DNA of 64,000 bases. It comes from an uncultured Bacilli bacterium (GTDB taxonomy: Bacteria > Bacillota_I > Bacilli_A > RF39 > UBA660). This document shows positions 26,201 through 34,484 of this stretch, piece by piece (the first letter of the stretch is position 1; each line of letters begins with the position of its first letter). The stretch is taken from NCBI GenBank assembly GCA_944329375.1, contig CALVIB010000001.1, positions 1 through 64,000 on the forward strand. The letters are read 5' to 3'. The notes below the pieces were generated by a model that was not told the origin of the DNA, made no database searches, and saw only the letters and a list, made by a program, of their open reading frames with translations. Position numbers and translations under genes: made by a program.

Positions 26201-27755
26201 TGGTAGTGGATATGACCTTCCAGATATGAACTGTCCAAAGTGCAATACCAAAATGAACAAAGAAGGACAAGACATGCCGTTTGCTACATTCTTAGGATTT
26301 CATGCTGATAAAGTTCCAGATATTGACTTAAATTTCTCCGATTTAAACCAAGCAGCTGCCCATGAATATACTAAAGTATTATTTGGTATTGATAATGTGT
26401 ATAGAGCTGGAACAATTGGCACCGTTGCCGATAAAACAGCTTTTGGTTATGTCAAGGGTTACTGTGAAGATAAAGGAATATCTATGCGCACAGCTGAAGT
26501 TGAAAGATTAGCTAAAGGTTGTACAGGAGTTAAAAGAACTACGGGACAGCATCCAGGTGGTATAGTCGTTATCCCAGGATATATGGATGTCTTTGATTTC
26601 ACACCATTCCAATATCCAGCCGATGATGTAACCTCTGCATGGCGTACAACTCACTTTGATTACCACGCTATTGACCAAGATGTTTTAAAATTAGATATTT
26701 TAGGCCATTCAGGGCCAACTAAATTAAGATTAATTCAAAATATAACTAGTGATGATGTAACTAAAGTACCATTAGATGATAAAGAAACAATGGGTATATT
26801 CCTATCTCCAAAACCTTTAGGTGTAACCAAAGAACAAATTATGAATGATACAGGAACATTAGGAATACCAGAATTTGGAACACCATTTACCTTACAAATG
26901 GTTAAAGAAACAAAGCCTAAAACCTTTGCTGAGTTAGTTAAAATATCAGGCTTATCACATGGTACTGATGTTTGGAATGGAAATGCTAAAGACTTGATTG
27001 ACCAAGGTGTTGTTCCATTCAGTGAAGTAATTGGATGTCGTGATGATATAATGGTATACCTAATGTATCATGGTGTAGAACCTATTAAAGCATTTAAAAT
27101 AATGGAGTTTGTCAGAAAAGGTAAAGCTTCAAAAGAACCAGAGCAATGGGCTGAATATGTCGAAATATTAAAAGCTGCTGACATTGAGCCTTGGTTTATT
27201 GAATCATGTAGAAAGATTAAATACATGTTCCCAAAAGCTCACGCCGTTGCTTATGTAATCAATGCCTTTAGACTAGCATATTACAAAGTTCATAAACCAG
27301 CTGTCTATTATGCCGCTCAGTTTTCTGCCGAATATGATGACTTTGACATTGAAGCTATGATAAAAGGTTATGAAACAGTTAAACAAAGAATCATTGAAAT
27401 AAATGAAAAAGGCTATGATGCAACTAATAAAGAATCATCAGTCTTAGAATGTCTAAAAGTAGCATTAGAAGCTTTAGCGCGTAATATTAAATTTAAACCA
27501 GTTGACTTATATAAAAGTCATTATCACGATTTTGTAATAGATGATGATGGAAATCTAATTCCTCCATTTAGATCCATTGATGGACTAGGAGAAGTAGTTG
27601 CTAAAAATATTGTTTTAGAAAGAGAAAAAAGAGAATTTATCAGTATTGAAGATTTACAAAAAAGAGCAAAACTTTCTTCAACCTTAATTGAAAAACTTCG
27701 CTCAATGGGAATATTAGATGGTATGGATGAATCAAGTCAATTAACCTTATTTTAA
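23256..27755 (+). CDS. polC: DNA polymerase III PolC (Gram-positive replicative polymerase)
   Basis: Replicative polymerase with built-in proofreading; 1499 residues. Domains in order: N-terminal domain, OB fold (about 200-295), PHP domain (ELHAHTKMSQMDG at about 306, split by the exonuclease), DnaQ-type 3'-5' exonuclease (VFDLETTGFNAGG at about 400; AHNAKFDVSF; HRGDYDAEGTA), second PHP part, zinc site (CPNC at about 962 and CPKC at about 993), palm (PDIDLNFS at about 1020) and fingers/tail. Catalytic residues are present. PolC marks Bacillota and relatives. Confidence 0.97.
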   Translation: MNDKLNLLLNQIKINETTYFEGGKLEKIICNKAKDKYVFCVSLNKPLPVNLYENFNKKLKQRFNVKSIKSKFTTSNFNIETLTEYYKHFLQTYSKEAPLLDMFINIPLKIDEDNLIIELTNKAEEMKFNSIKKPLEKDLNEAGFNIKIITKINEEKAQELREEIEKAKAKVIPKVEVKKESPFIMGKEITDEPTPINLITFEMDNVTVNAKVFGIDVFESSKSNFKIITLKLTDGTDSMYCKIFCREEDEFNKYKKALKEGKYYIIKGYTKNDKYSGEIVLNARDINISMKEDQARKDEAKIKRVELHAHTKMSQMDGVADEVKLVETAMKWGHKAIAITDHNGCQAFPHVFNLVTKYNKGKEDKDKFKALYGTELTLIDDSVNIVLRPSDLKLLETTYVVFDLETTGFNAGGADSIIEIGAVKINNGEIIDRFDELINPGRKLPTKITELTNITDEMLKDKDNEENTVKKFKKWVGDLPMVAHNAKFDVSFIVMAHSKYNLGNFTNTVIDTLELSRALDTGYARHSLSALVKRYDVPWDESAHHRGDYDAEGTALVFHKMLKKLVSRNFETIKDLDKLVSKDEIHKYGSSYHVNILAKNKTGLKNLFKIISLANTKYLYKTPRILRSEIEKHREGLLIGSGCYESEIFKLARSKNDEELANLINFYDYIEVQPPEVYDHLLQMGDFSNKAELIEHIKKIIRVTKESGKLIVATGDVHQIEPEDRIYREIIVNQKVPGGGRHPLAKKDIKQIPSQYLRTTEEMLENFSFLPNELAEEIVIDNPNKIADMIDIIEVIIDTGGIPFAPKIPNCTETTTDMVYDKAESIYGKPLPYNIEERLASELYGDEPFNTIKKLIPKDNLSEEEYQAKIHKKLNEVMRSYKEGVINLFKEEDPNITEEEIKNKMTGIIGANFDVIYLIAQKLVKKSNDDGYLVGSRGSVGSSLVATMMGITEVNALPPHYVCPNCKHSIFELDGKPLGEDYGSGYDLPDMNCPKCNTKMNKEGQDMPFATFLGFHADKVPDIDLNFSDLNQAAAHEYTKVLFGIDNVYRAGTIGTVADKTAFGYVKGYCEDKGISMRTAEVERLAKGCTGVKRTTGQHPGGIVVIPGYMDVFDFTPFQYPADDVTSAWRTTHFDYHAIDQDVLKLDILGHSGPTKLRLIQNITSDDVTKVPLDDKETMGIFLSPKPLGVTKEQIMNDTGTLGIPEFGTPFTLQMVKETKPKTFAELVKISGLSHGTDVWNGNAKDLIDQGVVPFSEVIGCRDDIMVYLMYHGVEPIKAFKIMEFVRKGKASKEPEQWAEYVEILKAADIEPWFIESCRKIKYMFPKAHAVAYVINAFRLAYYKVHKPAVYYAAQFSAEYDDFDIEAMIKGYETVKQRIIEINEKGYDATNKESSVLECLKVALEALARNIKFKPVDLYKSHYHDFVIDDDGNLIPPFRSIDGLGEVVAKNIVLEREKREFISIEDLQKRAKLSSTLIEKLRSMGILDGMDESSQLTLF

Positions 27756-27786
27756 AAAGATGATTTAAATAAAGTCATCTTTTTTA
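27754..27786 (+). terminator. terminator after polC
   Basis: AAAAAGATGA / TCATCTTTTT stem over an 11-base loop plus T run. Confidence 0.85.
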
Positions 27787-27887
27787 TATAAGTAACATTC
27801 TCCAAAGATTCCTATTATTTGACAAAGTGTAAACTTCTATTTTCTATATATAAATTTAATATTTATAACTTAAAAAAAGGAATCCAC

Positions 27888-27912
27888 TATATAAACATCG
27901 TATGTTTATATA
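27888..27912 (+). promoter_or_regulatory. perfect 11-base inverted repeat beside the DUF1016 ribosome-binding site
   Basis: TATATAAACAT, CGT, ATGTTTATATA: two perfect 11-base arms with a 3-base centre, ending one base before AGGAGG. As DNA it could be an operator. As RNA the stem would stack against the Shine-Dalgarno sequence. Confidence 0.55.
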
Positions 27913-27927
27913 TAGGAGGTTGTTTTA

Positions 27928-28740
27928 ATGAGCTACTATAATGAAATAAAAGAAACATTAGTAAAAAATGAAGTTTATAAAAAAGTAAAAGATTACTCAA
28001 AAAACAAAAGTGATTTAAATGCTTACTATGAAGTAGGAAGATTAATAATAGAAGCACAGGGCGGTGAGGCTAGAGCTAAATATGGAAATAAATTAATTAA
28101 AGAATATTCAGAAAGATTAACTAAAGAACTTGGTAAAGGATATACGGAGAGAAATTTACGTAATATGAGAAGTTTTTATATAAAATTTAAAAAATGGCAC
28201 ACACTGTGTGCCGAATTATCTTGGAGTCATTATAAATTACTTTTACCAATTAACGATGAAAGTGAATACAAGTATTATATTTATATAGCTAGCAAATTAA
28301 ATCTATCAGTAAGAGAGTTACTTGAAAGAGTAAAATCAAAAGAATATGAAAGGATAGGGCAGAATGTAGATTTTGAAGAATCTAAAGTGAATACCTTAAT
28401 TAAAAATCCAATATTAATTAAAGTAAAAAATAAAAATGAGAAATTAACTGAATATGCTTTACATCAAGCTATTTTAGAAAATATGGAAGAATTTTTAAAA
28501 GAACTAGGTGTAGGTTTTGCTTTTATTGGTAGTGAAGTAAAAATAAAATTAGGAGATAGATATAATTATGCTGAATACATCGGACAAATTACCAAATATA
28601 TAAATTATGTAGATAAAAACATCAAAAAACCATTTCATGAAGGTACTGTTGGTGTGATTATATGCAAAAAAGATAATAAATATGTTATGGAATACTGCAC
28701 TAATCCAAATATCTTTACATCTACTTATCAGACAATATAG
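27928..28740 (+). CDS. DUF1016 (YhcG/PDDEXK) protein lacking its nuclease core
   Basis: Residues 1-150 match the DUF1016 N-terminal domain (YYEVGRLIIEAQGGEARAKY, GYTERNLRNMRSFY, AELSWSHYKLLLPI). Residues 175-240 begin the C-terminal PDDEXK domain (LEELGVGFAFIGSEVKIKLGD type segment) but jump straight to YAEYIGQITKYINYVDKNIK. In the family the stretch between these holds the catalytic D and E-x-K strands (DLLFY...ELK); about 30 residues are missing in frame. The C-terminus is also short. The protein is therefore probably nuclease-dead. These proteins often accompany restriction systems, none of which is seen here. Good ribosome-binding site AGGAGG. Confidence 0.75.
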   Translation: MSYYNEIKETLVKNEVYKKVKDYSKNKSDLNAYYEVGRLIIEAQGGEARAKYGNKLIKEYSERLTKELGKGYTERNLRNMRSFYIKFKKWHTLCAELSWSHYKLLLPINDESEYKYYIYIASKLNLSVRELLERVKSKEYERIGQNVDFEESKVNTLIKNPILIKVKNKNEKLTEYALHQAILENMEEFLKELGVGFAFIGSEVKIKLGDRYNYAEYIGQITKYINYVDKNIKKPFHEGTVGVIICKKDNKYVMEYCTNPNIFTSTYQTI

Positions 28741-28825
28741 AAAAAAGCGATACATTGAACTTTTATGATTAAAAAACATTAGTAAAAAATAGTATTTTAT
28801 TTTAATAATATCTTTTCAAAATCAC

Positions 28826-28855
28826 TTGTTATAATATGTTTATTAATGCTAAAAT
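28826..28855 (+). promoter_or_regulatory. promoter(s) of polA
   Basis: TGCTAAAAT (28847-28855) is an extended -10 with TTGTTA (28826-28831) 18 bases upstream. An alternative extended -10, TGTTATAAT, overlaps at 28827-28835. Confidence 0.5.
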
Positions 28856-28873
28856 ATTATTAGGTGATAAGTA

Positions 28874-31459
28874 ATGAAAAAAATAATAATGATAGATGGA
28901 AATAACCTAATGTTTAGAAGTTACTATGCTACTGCATACAATGGTAACTTTATGAATAATAGTAAAGGTTTTCCAACCAATGCCTTATTTGGTTTTGCAA
29001 ATATGATTAATAAAATAATAAATGAAGAAAATCCTGAATATATAATAGTTGCTTTTGATAAAGGAAAAACTTTTAGACATGAACAGTATGAAGGATATAA
29101 AGATGGTAGAGTTGAAACACCAGATGAATTAATAAAACAATTTCCCAAAGCTAAGGAATTATTAACAGCTATGGGTATTAAATACTATGAAATAGAAGGC
29201 TATGAAGCTGATGATATTATTGGAACATTTGCTAAATTTTGTGATGATGATAAGGATTTTATAGGAACAATTGTAAGTAGTGATAAAGATTTACTTCAGT
29301 TAATTTCTACTGATGTAGATATTAAACTACTAAAACAAAAAGATTATATTAGATATAATGAAAAGACATTTGAAGAAGCTTATGGAATAAAACCTATAAA
29401 TGTTATTGATTTAAAAGCTTTAATGGGAGATTCTTCAGATAATATTCCAGGAGTTAAAGGAATAGGCGAAAAGACTGCTTTAAAACTTCTTCACGAGTAT
29501 AAAACTTTAGATAACATATATCAAAATGCAAATAATATTAAAGGAAAATTAGGTGAAAAACTAAGAAATGATAAAGAAAATGCTTATAAATCATATCATT
29601 TGGCCACAATAATTAAAGATGTCCCTTTAGAAATTACAATTGAAGATACAAAGTATAAAGGAGAAAATAAAGAAGAACTAAATAAAATATATGAAGATTT
29701 AGAATTTTATTCATTTTTAAAAAAAGAAATCAAAAAAGAAAATCCTAAAAAAGAAATTAAAATTCAAATTATAAAAAATGTAGAAGACATAAAAATAACT
29801 AGTGAAGTAGCAGTTTATTTAGAAGTCTTTGGACAAAATTATCATAAATCACAAGTTTTAGGTATGGGAGTTTATAATGAAGAAATAGCTTACTTTATTC
29901 CACTAGAAATATTGAAACAAAACCCTAAATTTTTAAAAGAAAACATAAAATATACTTATGATTTAAAGAAAATGTTAGTAGCCTTAAAATGGCTAAATAT
30001 AGACATAAAAAAAGTAACCTTTGACACTATGATAGCTGGAGCTTTGCTTGATTATAATATGAAAGAAGATATTGCCTATTTAGCAAATCAAATAGATTAC
30101 AAATTAGAATTTTATGAAAAAATATATGGAAAATTCATTCATTTAAAAATGCCATCAGAAGAAGAAATTGCTAAAGCTTGTGTTGATAGGGCTAAATTCA
30201 TTTATGAAACAAAAGAATTTTTTGAAAGCAAAATTAAAGAAGAAAATATTGAATATCTATATAATGAAATAGAATTTCCTCTCGCAACAGTTTTAGCCGA
30301 TATGGAATATGAAGGCGTTAAAGTCGATAAAACAGTTTTAAGAGAAATGGGAGAAGATATCAAAATAAAACTAGAACTATTAACTAAAGACATATATAAT
30401 AATGCTGGATGTGAATTTAATATATCATCACCAAATCAGTTAAGTGAAGTGTTATTTGAAAAATTAAATCTTCCACATAAAAAGAAAACAGCTAGTGGTT
30501 ATTCCACAGCTATTGATGTATTAAATAAATTAAAAGATAAACACCCAATCATAAATCAAATAATTGAATATAGAAAACTATCTAAAATATATGGTACATA
30601 TGTAGAAGGTTTAATAAATGCTACCAAAGATGATAAAATACACACAATTTATACCCAAAATTTAACTAGAACAGGTAGACTTTCATCGATAGAGCCAAAT
30701 TTACAAAACATACCTATTAGAGACAATTATGGAAAGCATATAAGAAAAGCATTTATACCATCTTATGACTATATTTTAAGTGCTGACTACTCACAAATAG
30801 AACTTAGAATATTAGCTCATATGGCTGATGTTCCAGCCTTAAAAGAAGCCTTTAAAAATAAACAAGATATTCATGCCAAAACCGCCAGTGATATATATAA
30901 AGTACCAATAGAACTTGTCACTAGTGAAATGAGAAGAGTAGCTAAAGCTGTCAACTTTGGAATAATTTATGGTATTAGCAGCTTTGGTTTAGGAGAAAAC
31001 ATAGGTATGAGAGCAAATGAAGCCCAAAAATTCATTGATACTTATTTAGAAACATACCCAGGTATCAAAGAATATATGGATAATTCTATAAAGTATGCGA
31101 AAGAAAAAGGTTATGTAACCACCATGTTTAACCGAAAACGTAATATTCCAGAGTTAAAAAACACTGTTTATACAATTAGACAAAGTGGAGAAAGAATCGC
31201 TCTAAATACTCCAATACAAGGAACAGCAGCAGATATTATTAAACTAGCAATGGTTAAAGTATACAAAGCTATCAAAGAAAACAATTTAAAAACAAAAATG
31301 ATAATTCAAGTACATGATGAATTAATATTTGATGTTCCAAAAGAGGAATTAGAAAAAGTAAAAGCATTAGTAACAGATATAATGGATAATGTGACTAAAC
31401 TAAATGTACCACTTGATGTAGATATAAACTATGGAAAAAATTGGGCAGAGGCAAAATAA
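28874..31459 (+). CDS. polA: DNA polymerase I
   Basis: Gap-filling and repair polymerase; 861 residues. The N-terminal 5' nuclease domain is intact (MIDGNNLMFRSYYA, DADDIIG-like EGYEADDIIGTFA, GDSSDNIPGVKGIGEKTA). The middle 3'-5' exonuclease domain lacks the DxE metal motif (VAVYLEVFG instead), so proofreading is absent, as in Bacillus Pol I. Polymerase motifs: A DYSQIELRILAH (about 637), B KAVNFGIIYG (about 690), C QVHDELIFDVP (about 813). The stop overlaps the next start by one base (TAATG). Confidence 0.97.
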   Translation: MKKIIMIDGNNLMFRSYYATAYNGNFMNNSKGFPTNALFGFANMINKIINEENPEYIIVAFDKGKTFRHEQYEGYKDGRVETPDELIKQFPKAKELLTAMGIKYYEIEGYEADDIIGTFAKFCDDDKDFIGTIVSSDKDLLQLISTDVDIKLLKQKDYIRYNEKTFEEAYGIKPINVIDLKALMGDSSDNIPGVKGIGEKTALKLLHEYKTLDNIYQNANNIKGKLGEKLRNDKENAYKSYHLATIIKDVPLEITIEDTKYKGENKEELNKIYEDLEFYSFLKKEIKKENPKKEIKIQIIKNVEDIKITSEVAVYLEVFGQNYHKSQVLGMGVYNEEIAYFIPLEILKQNPKFLKENIKYTYDLKKMLVALKWLNIDIKKVTFDTMIAGALLDYNMKEDIAYLANQIDYKLEFYEKIYGKFIHLKMPSEEEIAKACVDRAKFIYETKEFFESKIKEENIEYLYNEIEFPLATVLADMEYEGVKVDKTVLREMGEDIKIKLELLTKDIYNNAGCEFNISSPNQLSEVLFEKLNLPHKKKTASGYSTAIDVLNKLKDKHPIINQIIEYRKLSKIYGTYVEGLINATKDDKIHTIYTQNLTRTGRLSSIEPNLQNIPIRDNYGKHIRKAFIPSYDYILSADYSQIELRILAHMADVPALKEAFKNKQDIHAKTASDIYKVPIELVTSEMRRVAKAVNFGIIYGISSFGLGENIGMRANEAQKFIDTYLETYPGIKEYMDNSIKYAKEKGYVTTMFNRKRNIPELKNTVYTIRQSGERIALNTPIQGTAADIIKLAMVKVYKAIKENNLKTKMIIQVHDELIFDVPKEELEKVKALVTDIMDNVTKLNVPLDVDINYGKNWAEAK

Positions 31460-32172
31460 TGGCAAAAAGAAGTAAAAAGAGAAATATATTTATAACAGTA
31501 ATAACTTTAATCATTGTTTTAACATTAACATATCAAAATGAAATAAAAACATTCCTAACAGAGCCACTAATAGAAAATCACACCTATACTTTAGAAAATA
31601 TACCAGCGTATAACGGCAAAGCATATGTAACAGTAAATGATAATAAACCAAATTTTACTGAAGAAGATTATAAAAAAGAAACCTTTGAATCATATAGTAA
31701 TTTAGATTATTTAAAAAGAGCTGGAGTAGCTTATGCGAAAGTATCAAAAGAAACCATGCCCACAAAAGAAAGAGAATCAATTGGCATGATTAAACCCTCT
31801 GGCTGGCACACCATTAAATATGATATTGTAAGTGGTAAATATTTGTATAATAGATGTCATTTAATTGGATACCAGTTAACAGGTGAAAATGCTAATGAAA
31901 AAAATCTAATAACCTGTACAAGGCAAACTAACGTAGGAGCAATGCTTAATTTTGAAAATGAAGTAGCAGAATATATAAAAAATACGAATAATCACGTTTT
32001 ATATAGAGCAACCCCAATATATGAAAATACTAATTTACTTGCTAGTGGTATTCAAATAGAAGCAAGTTCCGTAGAGGATAAATGTAAGGACATATGTTTC
32101 AATGTCTACATTTATAATGTTCAAGATGGAATAACCATTGATTATACAAATGGTAATAGTTATTTATCTTGA
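31459..32172 (+). CDS. membrane-anchored or secreted DNA/RNA non-specific endonuclease
   Basis: A 237-residue protein with a basic N-terminus and one membrane helix (about 10-26), then a beta-beta-alpha-metal nuclease domain. The active-site motif is NRCHLIGYQLTGENANEKN (His in the DRGH-type position, Asn as metal ligand downstream), as in streptococcal EndA/Spd-like nucleases. It probably digests extracellular DNA. ATG 31459 is chosen because AGAGG precedes it by 7 bases; coupled to polA. Confidence 0.88.
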   Translation: MAKRSKKRNIFITVITLIIVLTLTYQNEIKTFLTEPLIENHTYTLENIPAYNGKAYVTVNDNKPNFTEEDYKKETFESYSNLDYLKRAGVAYAKVSKETMPTKERESIGMIKPSGWHTIKYDIVSGKYLYNRCHLIGYQLTGENANEKNLITCTRQTNVGAMLNFENEVAEYIKNTNNHVLYRATPIYENTNLLASGIQIEASSVEDKCKDICFNVYIYNVQDGITIDYTNGNSYLS

Positions 32173-32238
32173 CTTATAATCAAAATATTCCCAAATAACA
32201 TAAATAATAAATTTAATTTGTTCGATTAAATAAAACAT
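32164..32238 (-). CDS. candidate 24-residue hydrophobic peptide
   Basis: A short frame (MFYLIEQIKFIIYVIWEYFD then YKSR) with a good ribosome-binding site, GAAAGGAG, 9 bases before ATG. It is antisense to the last codons of the nuclease gene. The peptide is hydrophobic with a basic end, like small membrane peptides. No clear promoter is visible between it and the serS terminator, so expression is uncertain. Confidence 0.3.
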   Translation of the reverse strand: MFYLIEQIKFIIYVIWEYFDYKSR

Positions 32239-32272
32239 GGAAATTTCTCCTTTCATATATTAACATACGATG

Positions 32273-32295
32273 AAAAGAGAACATTTCCTCTTTTT
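32273..32295 (+). terminator. terminator after the nuclease gene
   Basis: AAAAGAG / CTCTTTT stem over an 8-base loop with T5. Confidence 0.65.
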
Positions 32296-32300
32296 AGTTG

Positions 32301-32330
32301 CAAAAAAAAACTGAAATTCATCAGTTTTTA
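32301..32330 (-). terminator. terminator after serS
   Basis: On the minus strand AAAACTGA and TCAGTTTT pair over a 6-base loop followed by a long T run; the serS stop TGA lies in the 5' arm. Confidence 0.85.
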
Positions 32331-33607
32331 GGTACTAATTTATCTTTACCACCCATATAAGGTCTTAAAGCTTCTGGAATATTAACTGAACCATCCTCAT
32401 TTACATTGTTTTCCAAAAAGGCAATCAAACCTCTAGGCGTAGCTAAAACAGTATTATTTAAAGTAGTAACAAATTCATTACCATTCTTAGTTTTCATTCT
32501 AATGCCAAGTCTTCTTGCTTGCGCATCACCTAATATTGAACAAGAACCAACCTCAAAATACTTATTTTGTCTAGGACTAAAAGCCTCAACATCACAAGAT
32601 TTAACCTTTAAATCAGCCAAATCTCCACTGCAACATTCTAGTGTCCTAACAGGAATATTTAAACTTCTAAAAAATTCCACAGTATATTTCCACATCTTAT
32701 CATAAAATTTCATGCCATCTTCAGGCTTGCATAAAACAACCATCTCTTGTTTTTCAAATTGATGTACCCTATATAATCCACGTTCTTCAATCCCATGAGC
32801 TCCAACTTCTTTTCTAAAACAAGGTGAATAACTAGTCAAAGTAATAGGAAGTTCTTCTTCTTTAATAATTTGTCCTTGAAATTTACCAATCATAGAATGT
32901 TCAGAAGTACCAATCAAATATAAATCTTCGCCTTCAATTTTATACATCATCGCATCCATTTCCTCAAAACTCATAACACCATTTACAACATCACTTCTAA
33001 TCATAAATGGGGGAATGCAGTAAGTAAAACCTTTATCTATCATGAAATCTCTCGCATAACTAAGCATTGCAGAGTGTAGTCTAGCAACATCGCCCATCAG
33101 ATAATAAAATCCATTGCCACTAGTTCTTCCAGCACTTTCCTTATCTAAACCATTTAGCCTCGCACAAATATCTGCATGATGTGGAATTTCAAAAGAAGGA
33201 ATAACTGGTTCACCAAATCTTTCTAATTCCACATTTTTAGAGTCATCCTCTCCAATAGGCACAGATGAATCCATAATATTAGGAATAACCATCATATCTT
33301 CATATATTTTTTTCCTTAATTCTTCCTCTTCTTTTTCTAAGGCTGCAATTTTATCTCCATAAGTACTAACTTCATCCTTCATCTTTGAAGCCTCATCTTT
33401 TTTACCATCACGCATTAAAGCTCCAATTAAGGCACTTTTTTCATTTTTCTCTTTTCTAAGTTCATCGCCTTTACCTTTAGCCTCCCTGCACTTAATATCA
33501 AGTTCATATACTTCATCGACTAAAGGAAGTTTCACATCTTGAAACTTCTTTTTAATATTTTCCTTAACTAAATCTTTATTTTCACGTATTAATTTAATAT
33601 CTATCAT
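32321..33607 (-). CDS. serS: seryl-tRNA synthetase
   Basis: Class II aminoacyl-tRNA synthetase charging tRNA-Ser; 428 residues. The N-terminal long antiparallel coiled coil (about 25-100) binds the tRNA extra arm. Catalytic motifs: motif 2 (SPCFRKEVGAHGIEERGLYRVHQF) and motif 3 (NNTVLATPRGLIAFLENN), with TSEHSMIGKFQG in between. It is translated after the HD-domain gene (2-base gap) and controlled by the serine T-box upstream. Confidence 0.96.
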   Translation of the reverse strand: MIDIKLIRENKDLVKENIKKKFQDVKLPLVDEVYELDIKCREAKGKGDELRKEKNEKSALIGALMRDGKKDEASKMKDEVSTYGDKIAALEKEEEELRKKIYEDMMVIPNIMDSSVPIGEDDSKNVELERFGEPVIPSFEIPHHADICARLNGLDKESAGRTSGNGFYYLMGDVARLHSAMLSYARDFMIDKGFTYCIPPFMIRSDVVNGVMSFEEMDAMMYKIEGEDLYLIGTSEHSMIGKFQGQIIKEEELPITLTSYSPCFRKEVGAHGIEERGLYRVHQFEKQEMVVLCKPEDGMKFYDKMWKYTVEFFRSLNIPVRTLECCSGDLADLKVKSCDVEAFSPRQNKYFEVGSCSILGDAQARRLGIRMKTKNGNEFVTTLNNTVLATPRGLIAFLENNVNEDGSVNIPEALRPYMGGKDKLVPKN

Positions 33608-33609
33608 GT

Positions 33610-34116
33610 CTAACTCTCCTCTGTTTCATTTAAATAAACTTCAATTTTTTCATATTGTGGTTTGTATCTAACATCAATTCTATTTAAATAATCTTCGGAT
33701 ACCTCAAAACCACTAACGTTCATACTTTGTTTTAAATCTTCTTTTTTGACCTGTAAAGCCAAACTATTTTTACTATTAATAATTCTATTTATAAAATCCT
33801 CATAATCTTCATTTTTTTCTCTAGTTAGTATAGAAATAGCCTTAACAATATCACTAGGAAAACCAATATAACTTAAATCACTTTCCGTAAGGTCAGTTTC
33901 TTTAAAAATGTCGTGCATTAAAGAAACAACTTTTGCTTTTTCCTCATTAAAATTATTAGCTAAACTAACCAAATAATCCATGTAAGGCATACCAGCTTTA
34001 TTCTTCTTGCCATCAAAAATCTTCTCGCAAATTAAATAAGCTTTTCCATACAAATTTTCTGCTCCTCTAAATCCCGAAATTTCTTCTTTACTAAAATATT
34101 TTAACCAATTATCCAT
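33610..34116 (-). CDS. HD-domain (RelA/SpoT-like) phosphohydrolase-type protein
   Basis: A 168-residue protein with an HD-like metal-hydrolase pattern: KAGMPYMDYLVSLANNF, VVSLMHDIFKETD (the HD pair) and ILTREKNEDYEDFINRI, which resembles the hydrolase half of RelA/SpoT (the R-x-K-x-E and E-D-F segments). The substrate is unknown; a nucleotide such as ppGpp or a metabolite is possible. ATG 34116 is chosen for the GGAGGTG 6 bases upstream. It lies first in the T-box operon, directly before serS. Confidence 0.7.
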   Translation of the reverse strand: MDNWLKYFSKEEISGFRGAENLYGKAYLICEKIFDGKKNKAGMPYMDYLVSLANNFNEEKAKVVSLMHDIFKETDLTESDLSYIGFPSDIVKAISILTREKNEDYEDFINRIINSKNSLALQVKKEDLKQSMNVSGFEVSEDYLNRIDVRYKPQYEKIEVYLNETEES

Positions 34117-34135
34117 ATAAAACACCTCCAATTAA

Positions 34136-34335
34136 AGAAAAAACAGCCTTATGTTAGGAGTATATGTAATACGGTACCATCCTATACGGCTGCTTAATTA
34201 TGATAACGGTCATCCCGAAAGTTATTAACTTCTCTCCAAAGTAGATTCATATAAAGCCATTTATTAGTTCGCACCAACCACTAACTCTCTTATAAAATAA
34301 ACTTTATATTACTATTCTTTGTCATCGATTTACTA
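34136..34335 (-). promoter_or_regulatory. T-box riboswitch (serine) controlling the HD gene and serS
   Basis: Read on the minus strand the leader has the T-box order: Stem I start (GATGACAAAGAATAG), a GTTGGTGCGAAC segment, a specifier region GAATCTAC (TCT, a serine codon, at 34243-34245), then the antiterminator with the conserved GGTACC core (34173-34178) and CTCCT. It ends in a terminator where CAGCC and GGCTG pair, followed by T6. Uncharged tRNA-Ser should stabilise the antiterminator and allow transcription. This agrees with serS downstream. Confidence 0.85.
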
Positions 34336-34340
34336 ACCCA

Positions 34341-34369
34341 ATTTTATCATGTAAATTTCTTTTAGTCAA
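34341..34369 (-). promoter_or_regulatory. promoter of the T-box/serS operon
   Basis: Minus strand TTGACT (34364-34369), 17 bases, TAAAAT (34341-34346) with TGA before the -10. Confidence 0.75.
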
Positions 34370-34425
34370 TAGAAGTATTTTTATGGGTTAACCATTTTTT
34401 ATATTTGTTTTTTACGAAACTTAGA

Positions 34426-34454
34426 TTGTTAAATAATATAGTTTAGTATATAAT
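34426..34454 (+). promoter_or_regulatory. promoter of the 34485 gene
   Basis: TTGTTA (34426-34431), 17 bases, TATAAT (34449-34454). Bases 34370-34425 between the divergent promoters hold nothing else I can recognise. Confidence 0.65.
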
Positions 34455-34484
34455 GTAACTAACAATACATGAGAGGTGTTAAAT

